This document shows, piece after piece, positions 11,188 through 23,652 of a stretch of 64,000 nucleotides of DNA. Below the pieces are notes generated by a model. That model was not told the DNA's origin. It saw only the letters and a list, made by a program, of their open reading frames with translations, and made no database searches. The DNA is from Conoideocrella luteorostrata (lineage: Eukaryota > Ascomycota > Sordariomycetes > Hypocreales > Clavicipitaceae). A program made the translations under genes and the position numbers. Numbering within the stretch: position 1 is the first letter of the stretch; every line of letters starts with the position of its first letter. The stretch lies in contig JASWJB010000094.1 in NCBI GenBank assembly GCA_032433595.1, positions 1-64,000 on the forward strand. The letters run 5' to 3'.

Positions 11188-14100
11188 CGACGTGTTCTGT
11201 TGCACATCCATAGCTATGTCTAGAAGTCATCTAGCCTACAATCGCCTTTACTTACGTGGGTTGCACAACGCACGTTCAGTGACAGGTGCGACGAGGATTC
11301 GATGGAGGGCTGGCTTGCATTAAAGGCAAAAATAGCCAAGAACGAAGGGTCCTGATAGTGGCTGTCATAGTTTGCACTTATCTGTCTTCTGTCGGTGGAA
11401 TGGTAACGTTGGGTATTAATCGATCAGTTGGGGCCGAGACGCACGCGTCAGCAAGAGACAGGGCGAAGCTTAATGTTTAACCAATGAGAGGGTTCCAACG
11501 AATAATTTTTTTTTCTTCACAATCCTCGATTGCATTTTCTTACTGAAGGCTTGATAACGTGGGGAAAGTCCATTTCCCATCGCATGTTTTTCAGCTTAGG
11601 CGTGTTCCTGTCGGTGCAGGCAAACCCATGTCAGGCCGAACCGCCTAAGAGATGATAGCATAATCGTACGAGCATGTACGGGGTATTCTTGCTGGCGTTA
11701 GAATCAACTAGTAAAATGTGCGTCTGCATGACCCTTGTGTCCAACGCAACAATCTACTTTAGTGGCACTGCGTGCTGCGCATCTATGTAACTGTAGCGCA
11801 TTTCGGTGAGCGTCGTGTCAAATCATGTCTGCATACATTGCATAATATGTGATTACGAATCATCGTCTTAGCATCGGTTTTCTGGTTCAACACCACCAAA
11901 GTCCAGTAAGTTCGTTGGGTTTGACTGGCACCTGTGTTGTCGTTGATACCATGCCGTTGCCTCTGCTTTAAGGCAACTTAAACTGCCATCTCCACCGACT
12001 GGGCACCAAATGTCGCCGTATCAGACATCAAAGACACAAGGTTTTTTTTTTCCTTTCCTTTTTTCCCAGAGTCGGCTTGTTCATGCTAGGTTGCATGTCT
12101 GTGTGAGTCAAGGTTGGTCTCGACCAATCTGTGCCTATCGGGCTTCAATACTTTAATGTTAGGCACTGGCGGTCAGTCTTTTTGTCCGTGTACTTGCATC
12201 TCAAACGAGAAGGGTGTTTCGGTTTTTTTGTCTAGCTATTGGTTTGAACTGCGAAAATTGTAACTAGTACCGTGTCTGTTACTGTACGTACCATTTTAAC
12301 CCATTTCTGAAGAATGCCGCACAATACTGACCAGCCAAAGTATGCCCCCAGCAGCGGCACTGACGCACTATGGATAAGAAGATAACTAGGATGCTCTGCT
12401 CGTAAGCTACGGGGCAGGCAAAAAATAGCAGAAAATAGTTACATTTTCAATCTTAATGCCTCCATTACATTACCAAAGCAAATATTCTCAGCATTATCAA
12501 CTCCACGTCTATTTACAAAGGTATCCACCATTGACGTAGCAAAACCAGCTGCCTTGCGTGCCTCAAACCGAAATTGTTGATTCTTTGTGTTTCGGCATCA
12601 GAGTTTCTCTTTGTACTCGCCTTCTACTCACCATTTTGTATATTTTTGTTGTGAAACTCTGCTTATATAGTCTTTCTGATTTGATCGGGCTGTACAAGGT
12701 CGTCGAGCATTGCAGTCTACTTCTAGTACACAACTCGTCGGACCACAATCTTTCTACAAATGGCCTTGTTCTAGCAAACTAAACTATTCGTAGTTGAAGA
12801 CGGACGTACCTCCTCGGAAAAGTCATTTAGGCTATAAATTTACATATAAACGGCTGATATTATATCTCACTCTTACGTGGATAAAACCAACACCGGTTAG
12901 CGTCATGGCGAATAACAGTTTTGAGAAGCGGCAACTCTGAACACTATATGATCTAGAGAGACAACAACTTATCGCACGTGTCGATATATCCTCAGAGGAA
13001 ATAGCCGGGAGACAATCCGCTTGGATCATACTGGGAGAGTAAGATCGCATGGCAACGTGAACATGGGTTGCATGACGACGTCACTTTCTTTGTTGCTTCG
13101 GATAACCCATAGGAACTCTTCTGGCGTCATTTCCTCACTTCCGCACAATCATCTATGCTGTACTTGTGACTTTAGGCAATGATGCTGAAACATAAAAGCT
13201 TAAGTGGCTGGTGTATTACGGATCTGAGTACGGTGGTGAATTAGACAAGCTGGGGTGAATGCTGCTAAATCGACAGATATCGCAAACCTCCCATACATTG
13301 TGAATACGAAATGCAACTACACCTATGGAAAAGCATAAAGTAGCAGAAATAAGTCCATTCAATTTCAAATGCCTTGGAACGATGGAAGCCAAATTTAATG
13401 CAGCTGTTTGTCTAGATGCCACAACCAGCATGGATTTGGGCCGTGGTGTAGCTCACAGTGCTAGCGTGCACTCGCACGGCATACCCTGACAGAGGACAAT
13501 ATAGACCGTATGGAGACCTCGTCTGCCACGTGTATCGTGAAAGTCACCGCTGAAAGAGAACTCGTTTCATGGGAGAAAATTGACATCGTATATATATGCC
13601 CAACTGGCACCAGTATATATCTATATATCTATATCACCAGTCTTATCCTTTTACAAGTTCCGCATATGGATACTAAAAGTATTCATTGTGATGACTTAGA
13701 ACGACCCTGGACATTGAAAATCTGCCGGGAAACCTTCCCCCACGCATATTGGGCTCCAGGATCACAACAGAGTAGCCTCTGTTATTCCACCAAGAACCTG
13801 CTTTCCTCTCCCTGCCTGGCCGATTCATCCCGAGGACTGCCGCATCTCCGATCTGCATCATACATCGAACCCTTGTGGAATTGACATCCGCAGACTACCT
13901 ACCATGTTGCGACGTTCCCGCAAGGTAGAGAAGCTAAGAAAAATCGACGATCTTAGTCCTTGGACACGAGGTAGCCCAACGCACTTCTTTGACTTCCATA
14001 TATTGAAAGACCAACTTTGATTGCGCAATCAATCAATCACACTGCATAAAGCAGAGCAACCTGAACTATTTTCCTTGGATGTATGATTCAAATACTGAAT

Positions 14101-16036
14101 TATTTCACAAACGCTGTGCAAAGCCACGAAAGGCCCAACATCTCCGACCCGACAGTACTAGACTCGACATCGCCGCGGACGCCAAGGTGGGGCTTGCTGC
14201 CTGTGCCGCGTTCCTACCCTCTCCTGCATTGACTGCCCAACCAGGTAACCAACTAACTAACTACCCAAGTACCTTGGTGGGTACAAGAAGTCACGGAAGG
14301 TGCATTGGACTTTTTACTTTGCTAGGTTTTCAGGTTTGTAATTTATCGAAGCTGGCGAGTAGTTGATCTGAGTGATCCAAAACCCTGAGGCTAGGAAACT
14401 TCCCTTACAATTTTTTTCTTTTCCGTTTGGCTTCCTATCTGAGGCAAAATCCTTTTGAGCTGACTTAGACGCTCCAAGCGGCTAATGTTTCGTTGTTGTG
14501 AACGACAACAGTCACACAACAGCTACACACGAACGTTTGAACACGTAGAAAGAACAATCTTCCTCTATCGACACGGCCTATCTTTCTCTATACCGGTCTT
14601 TTTACTTTGCGGTGAATCTATGCTCAGCAACTGTCTTTTCGGTCAAGTTAACCGCGGAGCCCCAACTTACCTTTCTGGCTCTACTCCTCAGCCGAACTGA
14701 GTACAAGCCCCAGACTGTTGACTTACAACGGCCAACCAAGACTCAGGAAACGACCGGGCAAAACTGCTCAGATAAGTTTACATACTGCCCGATACATTAG
14801 GAGCGGAATCGTGCGGAGACGAATTACTGAGGCGTTTTAACCGCGTATCAGTTTTGTACAAGGCGAGGCAAGTCACATTAATCGTCAAGGTTGGGGTGAT
14901 GCTTGAACCTACTCAAGTCTCAAAGCGGTTTATTGGGTCACTATTAGGACACATGAGGCTAACAATTGCACTCTTGTGTTCTCAGACGTCCTTTGTATTT
15001 ACTAACTATACGCGCACATAGTAAGCTGATACGGAATACCGGACTTGAGTACCTAGTACTTGGCCAGGTCTTGCCCCGCCATCAGCCCCCTGCTTGCTGC
15101 CATCGACTTATTTCGCTATAGCCCCTCCTCACACAACGCCTTTGTCTCCGAGTGCGATCAAGTACCTCTGGTTAACTTCCAGAGCTCACTTCCGGCCCGT
15201 ACCGATACAAACCAGTTGCTCTGGACAACTGCCCTTCAGCTTGCTGGATCTAGACCTGCTTGCGCCCCAGCTGACCCCGATCTCACCATTCCATTGTTCA
15301 CCGCCGATCTGAGCCCGACGTCCTCGAAACCGTTCGTCGCCACCTTCCGAGCCAAGGGCATTGTCTAACCCGACCTCTAGCCAGTCGATTTGTCCCTCCT
15401 TCTCACAGATCCTGTGATACTTGCCCGATCCCACCTGTACCGGTACTGTCGGAGTCGGCAAAAATAAAGAGGGCAATCAAGCACAAGGACGCAATCGCTG
15501 AATGCATTATTTCAGGCCTCGACAGTGCGCCGGTTCCCCACTACACCCAAATTCTGGCCCCTTCCTATGCGACGCACAGCTGCTGAACTAGCACTAACTT
15601 GTTGTTTACATTGTTAGGGCGGCTCTTTCTGTCCTTTTTAATACGTCTCGTTTTATTGCCCTGCCCGCAGCTCAATCCAGCCAAACCCCTCGCGCTCTCG
15701 TGTAATTAGCGTCTTGACCCAATCGACCCCTCACATTTGTCGCACTCACCATCTGCTTGGTCACCACAGCCAACGCGCCTCGAGCGTCTCGCCCGCCCTG
15801 GGCCGTCCGCCGCTTATCGTTGTCAGAGCGCCTACAACCCAGAGTCGGAATCGGCATTCTGGCTTGAGTGCGCCGCAACACCAACCGATCCGACCAGCCT
15901 GGAGGCATCTTTTCCTCCCCCTTGTCAACACCACCCTTCAGTTACTTACCATCATTTAGCCAGCGCCTTAACTCGGACCATCTCAAAGTGGATCGTCGCG
16001 AGTAGACGGCAACTGCGCTTGAATTAATTTTCTGCT
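11188..16036. other. 4.8-kb region without recognisable genes
   Basis: Long stretch between EMC2 and the ubiquitin-like-domain gene. Open frames are short (the longest near 13510-13884 and 15060-15368), lack family signatures, and do not assemble into spliced genes. It contains a pyrimidine-rich tract near 12042-12066 and a TATATC microsatellite near 13589-13635. The last 1 kb before 16037 is C/T-rich, as in many fungal promoters and 5' leaders. A long 5' UTR, a lncRNA or decayed sequence are all possible. Confidence 0.45.
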
Positions 16037-18121
16037 ATGCTGTGAGTGTCATAGCCTATGCCTCTGGTGCAGTTTGTGCGCCGCTATTGAAGCCGCTTAC
16101 AACTGATCACTTCGTCAGACGACCAGCCCACCTCACCAGTCACCGCGGCGGCGAGAGCTCTCGCTCTACTTCTTATCACAGCGAAGGGGGATCCTCTCAC
16201 CACGAGGCTGAGTTCTCTGCAGCCGAGGACGACGACGATTGGCAGGATATTTACGACGACGAAGTTGAGGACGAGGAGGATCTTCATCCTTTCGATTCTG
16301 CTTCCGCTAGCAACGACATCCCGCCTTCGCGCCAACGACCCGCTAGAGCCGTGCGCCATCACCGAGTAACTCGATCACCCGCGCAAGATTATCCTTCGGT
16401 GCCTTCGCGCGCACCGAATCCGCCGCCCAGCGTGGATCCTCCCGAAGAATACGGCCCTTATGGCCAAGGCTATGCGCCTCACCATGCTCCTCGTGGAGGT
16501 TACTATGGCCGTGGTCAGCATCCAGGGTTTCCACAACAGCAACAACAAGGACACTATATGGGGGGCTATCCTGGCGGCAACCAAATGGTTCCATACGGCT
16601 ATGCACCAAACAACCCATTTACGCCTATGAGCAACACCTCAAGTGGCGCGAGTTTTTTTGGGGGCGAGTCCAGGCATATGTACGATATGATGCCTTACCA
16701 GCAACCAGGTTATTTCCCCGGACCACAATACAGTCTGCCCGCACATCTTCAGCAGTTCCATCTGGCAGCTCCTCCACCACCAGCCACAGAAGCACCCGCG
16801 CAGCCACCAACCCCTGCTGCCAAGGAACCCCCTCCCGATTTAGAAAAGATCAAGATCGCGGCGGAACTTGCGGCTTTCAAGGCTCAAGAAGAGAAGGCTA
16901 AGGCAGCTGAGGAGCAACGGGAGCGTGAGGCACAGATTCGAAAGGACGCCGAGGAAGCTTTCCAACGAAGAATGGATGACATAAAGAAGGCGCAGGAGGA
17001 GGCACAGAAGGAGATAGCTCGCGCGAGGGTTGAGGCTGAGCGCGCGGCTCGAGAGCGGATTGAAGCTGAGCGCAAAGCTGAAGAAGAACGGCAAAAGCAA
17101 CATGCTGAGGCTATGAAGCGAGCGGAAGAGAGCGCAAGGTTGAAAATCGAAGCTGAGATAAAGGCTGCTGAGGTTCGCCGACAAAAGGAAGAGGAAGACC
17201 GAAAACGAGCCGAGGAGGCTGCCCAGAGACGCGTCGAAGCAGCTATCAAGGCCGAGGCTGAAGCAAAGGCGGCCGCGGAGAAGAAAGTAGCTGAGGAAGC
17301 TGAAAGGCTCAAGCTAGCTCAAGAAGATGCCAAACGCAAAGCAGAGATAGAAACTTTGAAGAAGGTCGAAGAGGAAAAGGAAGCCGCCAAGAAAGCTGCA
17401 GAGGCTGCGGAAGCTGCAAAAGCAGAAGCCGAGGCATTGAAGAAGCGCATTCAGGATGAAACTAAGGCAAGCTTGGAGGAAGCCGCGAAGAAGAATGAAA
17501 AAGCCCCGATTTCATTCAAGGACGCAGTGGGTAGAAAGTTCAGCTTTCCCTTCCATCTGTGCAGTACATGGCAGGTATGTGTGTGCAAGCGTCACAAATG
17601 AACGTTTGAAAGTTGAAATTCGTAGGCTGACGTTTATCAAGGGCATGGAAGAACTTATTAAGCAAGCCTTCCTACAAGTTGATGTCCTCGGTCCACATGT
17701 CCGAGAGGGCCATTACGACTTGATTGGCCCCAATGGTGAAATTATCTTGCCAACTGTTTGGGAGAAGGTCGTACAACCAGCATGGAACATTACAATGACC
17801 ATGTGGCCAGTTGAGAAGTTGCCGCCGTTGCAACCGAAGATTCCAGGGATGCCAAACATACCAGGCAGACCGCGGCATAACATGCCTTTCCCACCTGGAA
17901 TGATGCCTCCAGGTATGCAACGTCCTGGTACCCATGTAGGCGGTGGCGCCATACCACCTCCTGGCTGGATTCCAGGTCGTGGGGTCCGACCAAATCCCAA
18001 CTTGCCACCGGATATTGTGAATGTTGACCCGGGACCACGGCCTACTAAATCATCCAAGCATAAACCCAAAAACGTGGGCATGCTGGGGTTCCTCGCTGGC
18101 AAGCCATCAAAAAAGAAGTGA
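16037..18121 (+). CDS. Coiled-coil protein with C-terminal ubiquitin-like domain
   Basis: Conserved Pezizomycotina protein of unknown function, about 646 residues. Three exons are proposed: 16037-16041 (only ATGCT), 16119-17574 and 17642-18121. The long frame itself opens with GTG at 16042, which is really the intron donor GTGAGT. Splicing ATGCT to 16119 gives MLRPAHLTSHRGGESS in frame. Domains in order: an acidic stretch EDDDDWQDIYDDEVEDEED (about 30-55), a Pro/Gly/Gln/Tyr-rich region (about 90-245), a long Glu/Ala/Lys coiled coil (about 265-465), and a ubiquitin-like domain from SFKDAVGRKFSFPFHL to TMTMWPVEK (about 472-560). A Pro/Gly-rich tail ends GFLAGKPSKKK. The second intron separates STWQ and GMEELIKQAFL inside the ubiquitin-like fold. 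Function is not inferred beyond a scaffold-like layout. Family match is good; the start is less certain. Confidence 0.8.
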
Positions 18122-18850
18122 GAAAATTCCTCCTAATAACACCGACTTTGGCTTCGAAACATCCAGACGCTAATATGTTGGTTCTTTTGGGACACAGATC
18201 TAGCAGGAAATGAAAAGAAGACAGAAAGAAAAAAAGCAGACGAGCCGTGCAACACTCTGTGACGATGATGTATGACAACAATTTTCTTCCTTAGATACCA
18301 CAGCGAGTCTTTTGTGGCTTATAGTGCTCTTGTTCTTGCGCAACACGTATTCCCCTCTGTTTACGGCTCTCCGGCGGTCCTATGTCCAATCCAACCTTTC
18401 TTTCTGCATTTGCTGGTTCATTATAGTATAGGGAGCAAGCGGCGATAATGACATTGGGATACAAGCAGCATGAGCATATTCGGATGATACCTGCATTTGG
18501 ACAAAAAGGCAGGCGGTTTGGTATGAGAAGTGGAAGGCGTAACTTTGACTCGGCGAAAGTTGACTCTTTTGTTGGGCTAAATTTTGATTTTATGGAAAAG
18601 CTACAATCAATATTCTTCTAGTTAATTATAAATGCTGACATTTGTGAAAGGCAGCTCTTTTTTATGTTTGTCACTAGGACCGGGTTGCAGCCCCTGAATA
18701 ATTGTTGTGCAGTCTACTACCCCCCTTCAATGCATATCCAAGCTAGTCACGGCACCGCACTCTTAGTCCAGCTGATAACGCCTGTCTATATGCACAAAAA
18801 AAAAATTGCGTTCAAATCACGCTCATCAATATTGTTTGATATGCACAACA
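18122..18850. other. Convergent intergenic region
   Basis: 3'-UTR space between the ubiquitin-like-domain gene and COQ10. It has AT-rich stretches and an A-run near 18795-18804; nothing else is supported. Confidence 0.55.
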
Positions 18851-19489
18851 TTACAGCTTGTGTGTGCGGCCCAGCTCTTCAAATGCTCGCTTTTCGAAAG
18901 CTTCAATCATGAGGCCGGCTACTTTGTCGGATACAGCTGAGCTGACAGCCGCGTAGAATGGGTTGGTGAATTGGTACTTGATAGTCAGGTGAACTTCCGT
19001 AGAAGGAATTGAATCTTGTGCAATCGGTTTCAAGTGCCACCGCGTAATCAGGCTTTTGAACACTGCTGAAGGGGTTTGCGCATCTGCTGCAGCAGCTTCA
19101 GCCGGGTTGCCGCTGACAGCTTCTACCGAAACATCGGGTACACAACGTAAACGACTTGTGAAAATTTCGTTGAAGCCGCCCCATCCAACCTGTAAATCGG
19201 CCAGCGTTGGCCATTGACGGCCATTCTTATCTGGTTGAGACCATTGGGTGACACGAGAATGGGAGCAATACGGAACAAACTTCGAGTAGGAGTCGACGTC
19301 GGAGATGAGCTCATATAGTGGTGGTTTGGCATAGGGAAGGGATCGAGTTGCTGTAATGGTTTGGATGTCGCCGGCTGGGTTTCCGGGGAGACTGAAGAAC
19401 GAGCGGCTTTGTGATGGAGCAACAGAGTTGGCGCAGAGGCGAGGCAAGGCTCGGAGTGGGATCGGGCGAGTCGCATATTGGACAGACAT
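18851..19489 (-). CDS. COQ10: Coenzyme Q-binding protein COQ10 (START-like), mitochondrial
   Basis: Single-exon gene for a mitochondrial inner-membrane START/polyketide-cyclase-like protein that binds ubiquinone and supports respiration and Q synthesis. The ATG at 19489 (MSVQYATRPIPLRALPRL) starts a basic, Arg-containing presequence. Family landmarks follow: FFSLPGNP, then TRSLPYAKPPLYELISDVDSY, FVPYCSHSRV, GWGGFNEIFTSRL, a variable Ala-rich loop AEAAAADAQTP, the W-H-L-K-P strand, VHLTIKYQFTNPFY, and the C-terminal amphipathic helix VAGLMIEAFEKRAFEELG. Length is 212 residues, normal for fungi. The frame stays open upstream through an (AAC)n tract, but the only upstream initiator there would be TTG, so the tract belongs to the 5' UTR. 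Confidence 0.92.
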   Translation of the reverse strand: MSVQYATRPIPLRALPRLCANSVAPSQSRSFFSLPGNPAGDIQTITATRSLPYAKPPLYELISDVDSYSKFVPYCSHSRVTQWSQPDKNGRQWPTLADLQVGWGGFNEIFTSRLRCVPDVSVEAVSGNPAEAAAADAQTPSAVFKSLITRWHLKPIAQDSIPSTEVHLTIKYQFTNPFYAAVSSAVSDKVAGLMIEAFEKRAFEELGRTHKL

Positions 19490-20137
19490 CTTGTTGTTGT
19501 TGTTGTTGTTGTCGTCGTTGTTATATGTATGTATCTGGTGATTTGGCCCAGTGAAGGGGTTTGTCGCAACAATGAGGTACGAGGAGTGACCCAAGGGGGA
19601 GGATTGTTGGCTTAGGAGAGTGCTAGGATTGTGAAAGATGTCATGACATACATGGGATGCAGAAATTATTTCCTTATTTGGTGTTCAGCAATTACAATTA
19701 TTGCTAAGATGCTTGCGCAGTAAATTTATTATTGCTGCGTTAAAGTTTCTGTCGAATCAAAGAGGCCGAACCTCGTCAAATCCTTGCCTCGGTGTGTTGG
19801 TGGCGACACAGGGAACGCCGGGCGCTGTAACAGGGAGTGGATCTTCAAGGACAGCTGCTGCAACTAGCTCTGGCTCCGCTGGCATGTCCCCTCCACGTCC
19901 TCACGAAACTCGCAAGTCCCAAAACGCATGTTCGACACTTAACGGCTGGGCAGCCCAACCTTTCGACAGTGATAGTGCGCTTGTATTTGCCGGAACAAAC
20001 CTACACCAACCAAGACACACCATGAGCCAGATAGATTTTTGGCGTCGGACCCCTATCACAACCTAAAGCAGCTTATCCGGCATCGCATCGCAGAAAGAGC
20101 TGCGTAGCCCCACGCGCGGGGCAATCAAGCTGGCATA
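19490..20137. promoter_or_regulatory. Divergent promoter region, COQ10 / AP-3 delta
   Basis: Head-to-head spacer containing the TTG microsatellite near the COQ10 end. Short open frames here have no family signature. Confidence 0.5.
19491..19523. repeat. (TTG)n trinucleotide repeat in COQ10 leader
   Basis: Seven or so TTG units followed by TCG-TCG-TTG on the + strand, directly upstream of the COQ10 ATG. In the mRNA it reads as AAC repeats in the 5' UTR. Confidence 0.8.
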
Positions 20138-23100
20138 ATGTATATGGAACTCGTCCATCTCCTCGACAGCGGCGGCTTATACAGGGCAACTTGTATGGGA
20201 TTTCGGAGGTGAAGCTAACTATAGCTCTTTAGGTTCGAAAAATCGCTTTACGACCTCATTCGAGGACTGCGGAACCACAAGGGCAGCGAGAAGGAATATA
20301 TCCAGAAGAGCTTGAAAGAATGCCGAGCCGAAGTTCGCAGCCAGGACATGGGTTCGTCATCATCACCGCTGAGCTTTATTTGTTGGTTTATTGGATGTTT
20401 CTGATGGCCGAATACTGATCCCGGGGATTCCTCAATATAGATGTCAAGGCGACGGCGCTTTTAAAACTCATATATCTCGAGATGGTGGGCTATGATATGT
20501 CATGGGCCTCCTTCCATGTCCTTGAAGTTATGTCGTCCCCTAAGTATCACCAGAAGCGGGTTGGATACTTGGGCGCTGTGCAAAGCTTCAGGCCAGATAC
20601 CGAAGTTCTCATGTTGGCCACGAACTTGCTGAAAAAGGTATGGGTCACTTGAGCAGTGCAAACATACCAACCGCCTCGGAAACATCTGGTTGAATGACAA
20701 GCAGCTGTTAACTTTGTCATAGGATCTTGGATCTTCTGCACCGACCGTTATATCGCTCCCTATCGCAACGCTTCCACATGTCATTACGCCGTCCCTGGCG
20801 CTCTCAACTCTAGCCGACCTTCTCCCTCGATTGAGTCACAGCCAGTCTAACATCAGAAAGAAAACATTAGTCACACTATATCGTTTGGCTCTTGTGTATC
20901 CAGAAGCGCTGCGAGCGGCCTGGCCCAAGATCAAGGAACGTCTAATGGAACCAAACGAGGACCCGAGCGTTACTGCGGCGATTGTGAATGTAGTTTGCGA
21001 GTTGGGTTGGCGCAGGCCGCATGATTTTCTTCCTCTTGCACCACGATTGTTTGAGCTACTTGTTGATGGTGGTAATAACTGGATGGCCATTAAGCTCATT
21101 AAATTGGTATGTACACCGAACTTGGGTAAAATGTTCATGGCTAATGGACCTTACTGGGCAAGTTCGCTACGCTGACACCCTTGGAACCGCGTCTTGTGAG
21201 GAAGTTGATGCCGCCTTTAACCAATATAATTGCTACCACGCCGGCAATGTCATTGTTGTATGAGTGTATCAATGGCATCATTCAAGGTGGTATCTTAGGT
21301 AGCAAAGATGACACACCGGATACTGATGAGATTGCCACACTCTGTGTCAACAAGCTGCGAGGCATGGTTACGATTAATGGCGACCCCAATCGTAAGCTGA
21401 AATGCTTTGCAAATCCGAAATGAAATGTTTCCAGCTAACTTAGAGTACCCGTTTTAGTCAAATACGTTGCATTGCTCGCATTCAACAAGATTGTTGTCAC
21501 TCACCCTTATTTGGTTGCTCAACAAGAAGACGTTATTCTGGAGTGCATCGACAGTCCGGACATCACTATCAGAATACAAGCCCTTGACTTGGTCCAAGGA
21601 ATGGTGACGGGAGACAACTTGGTGCTAGTTGTTGGCCGTCTAATGAAGCAACTGAAATTAGCAGCGCCTGCCACAGATCGAAATCGTCCTGGGACGCCAA
21701 CATTAGGGGCTAGCTCTGAGTCGGACGACGAATCCCATGTGGCTATCACGGAACCTAAGAAGACTGCTAGCCAAGCACCACCTCTGCCTGAGGACTATAG
21801 ACTTGATGTCATTGGAAGAATACTTTTCATGTGTGCAAAGGACAATTACGCCAATGTGCTCGACTTTGACTGGTATATTGACGCCTTGACGCAGCTTGTT
21901 CGCATGGCTCCCATTCCTCGACAGTACGAGCCGCTGAATACTTTCTCCAATTCATCACGGCCATTTGCAGACATATCGGAAAGAATAGGAGATGAGATAC
22001 GAAACGTTGCCGTCAAAGTCAGAGCTATGAGATCAACGGCGGTGCGAGCTGGCTACAATATCGTCGCCCAGCTTAACGCAGATACTCCTCCTGGTCATAA
22101 GGTGACATCTGGAGCCCTCAAGTCTGTGACTTGGATTCTTGGGGAGTACGCCATTCTACTTCAAGATCCTGATGGCACAATGAATAGCTTACTTCAATTG
22201 GTGCCGCGCGCCGCGCGACCTGAAGTTTGCACCACTTCACTGCTAGCGACTGCCAAGATATTCGCCACAATTTCTGGTGATGAAATGCAGCCGTGGACAA
22301 CTGAGCGCAAGTCTAGGATATTACTCCTCATCTCTCGTATTATTCATGTGACAGAGCCGTTGGCGTTACATCCCAGTCTCGAAGTCCAGGAACGGGCTGT
22401 TGAATTCGTAGAGCTGCTGAAACTCATGGTAGAGGCTGTGAATGATCAGGCTGTATCAACAGACGAGGTTCCTCGAGATCCTCCCTTGCTTCTGACCCAG
22501 GCGATACCTTCTCTTTTTAATGGCTGGGAACTCAACTCGGTCTCCCACGGTGCGCAGCTTAATGTGCCTCTGCCTGACGGCTTGGACCTCGACGAACCTA
22601 TTCACTCGAACTTGAATCGCCTACTATCTAACGCAGATCTTATCACTCTTGAGGCTGACGAGTCAGATGAATTCGAAGTATACTATAATCAACGTCCAGC
22701 TCCCACAGCTATTTCGTCTTCGGCACCAGCCATTAGCAGATTGGCGGAACCTGTTGAGGAGTTGGTAGGCTCGCATCAACAACCGAGCGAAGAGAGCTAC
22801 CTAGATGCGGACATAATTGCCAGACGGAAAGCAGAGCGTCAGGAAAGAAACAGGGACGATCCGTTCTACATACCAAGCACCGGTGACATAACTCGTACAT
22901 CTACCCCTATTCACAATATCCTCCAAAACAGCAACGGGCCCGATCTCGACATTGACTCGATACCAATCATGAAACTCGATCTTGACAGCATTGCTAGTCC
23001 TGTTGCTCCCGCACCTAAGCCTCAACCCAAGCCGAGGCAAAAGATTGTCATTGCTAGTGACGAGACTCTTGAAGGCAGTGACAGCGGGAGCGTTCGACAG

Positions 23101-23652
23101 AACGACTCTGAAAACAACACTGACAGTCTTAACAAAGCCAAAGCAAAGAGTAGGAGACTCAAACAGTCTCTGCTGCAAGTTGACTCTAGTCATATCGGCT
23201 CTTTCAGCCTCGAAGGCACTCCCGCCAATGGATTCGATCACGAGCAACAACAGCGAGAAGAAGCTGAGATGCAGCAGGCTATGAAGGAAGTTGAGAGGCT
23301 ACGCCTGGAGATGCAGCGTGCCAACGAGCGTATCCAAGTTGCTCAGGGGGTCGACGCGCAAGGCACTGTCATCAAGAAGAAGAAGAAGAAGAAGAAGGTT
23401 AACACGAAAGCGGATGAAGGTGAGGTCGGTCCAGGAGGAGAGGTGAAGCCCAAAAAGAAAAAGAAGAAAGTCAACGCCGAGCAGGACCCAGGGGAGGCAG
23501 ACGCTGAAGGTATTAAAACTCCTGCTTTGGTGGATACTTCTTTGTTCGCGACTGAAAACGCTGGCGGTAGCGGCGCCGTGGTAGAGAATGCAGTTGTCTT
23601 GCCGAAGAAGAAAATCGTCAAGAAGAAAAAGATGGCCGAGATCGAAGATTAG
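20138..23652 (+). CDS. APL5: AP-3 adaptor complex subunit delta
   Basis: Large subunit of AP-3, which sorts cargo from Golgi/endosome directly to the vacuole. Six exons: 20138-20139, 20233-20351, 20441-20637, 20723-21106, 21163-21391 and 21458-23652; 1041 residues with every junction in frame. The family N-terminus FEKSLYDLIRGLRNHKGSEK needs a preceding Met. Exon 2 starts with G-TTC, and the only fitting donor upstream is AT|GTATAT at 20138-20141, so the start codon is split AT^G by a 93-nt intron (branch GCTAAC). The adaptin trunk covers about residues 10-600, with landmarks DVKATALLKLIYLEM, KYHQKRVGYLGAVQSF and NIRKKTLVTLYRLALVYPEAL. The tail is hydrophilic, with coiled coil and Lys-rich repeats (KKKKKKKKVN, KKIVKKKK) typical of AP-3 delta hinges. 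Confident on identity, moderately so on exon 1. Confidence 0.9.

Noticed and set aside
15060..15368. 102-codon open frame upstream of the ubiquitin-like-domain gene
   Set aside because: No homology-like features, overlaps open frames on both strands in C/T-rich promoter-like sequence.
19490..19594. N-terminal extension of COQ10 with a poly-Asn tract
   Set aside because: It would need a TTG initiator; the first ATG gives a normal mitochondrial presequence.
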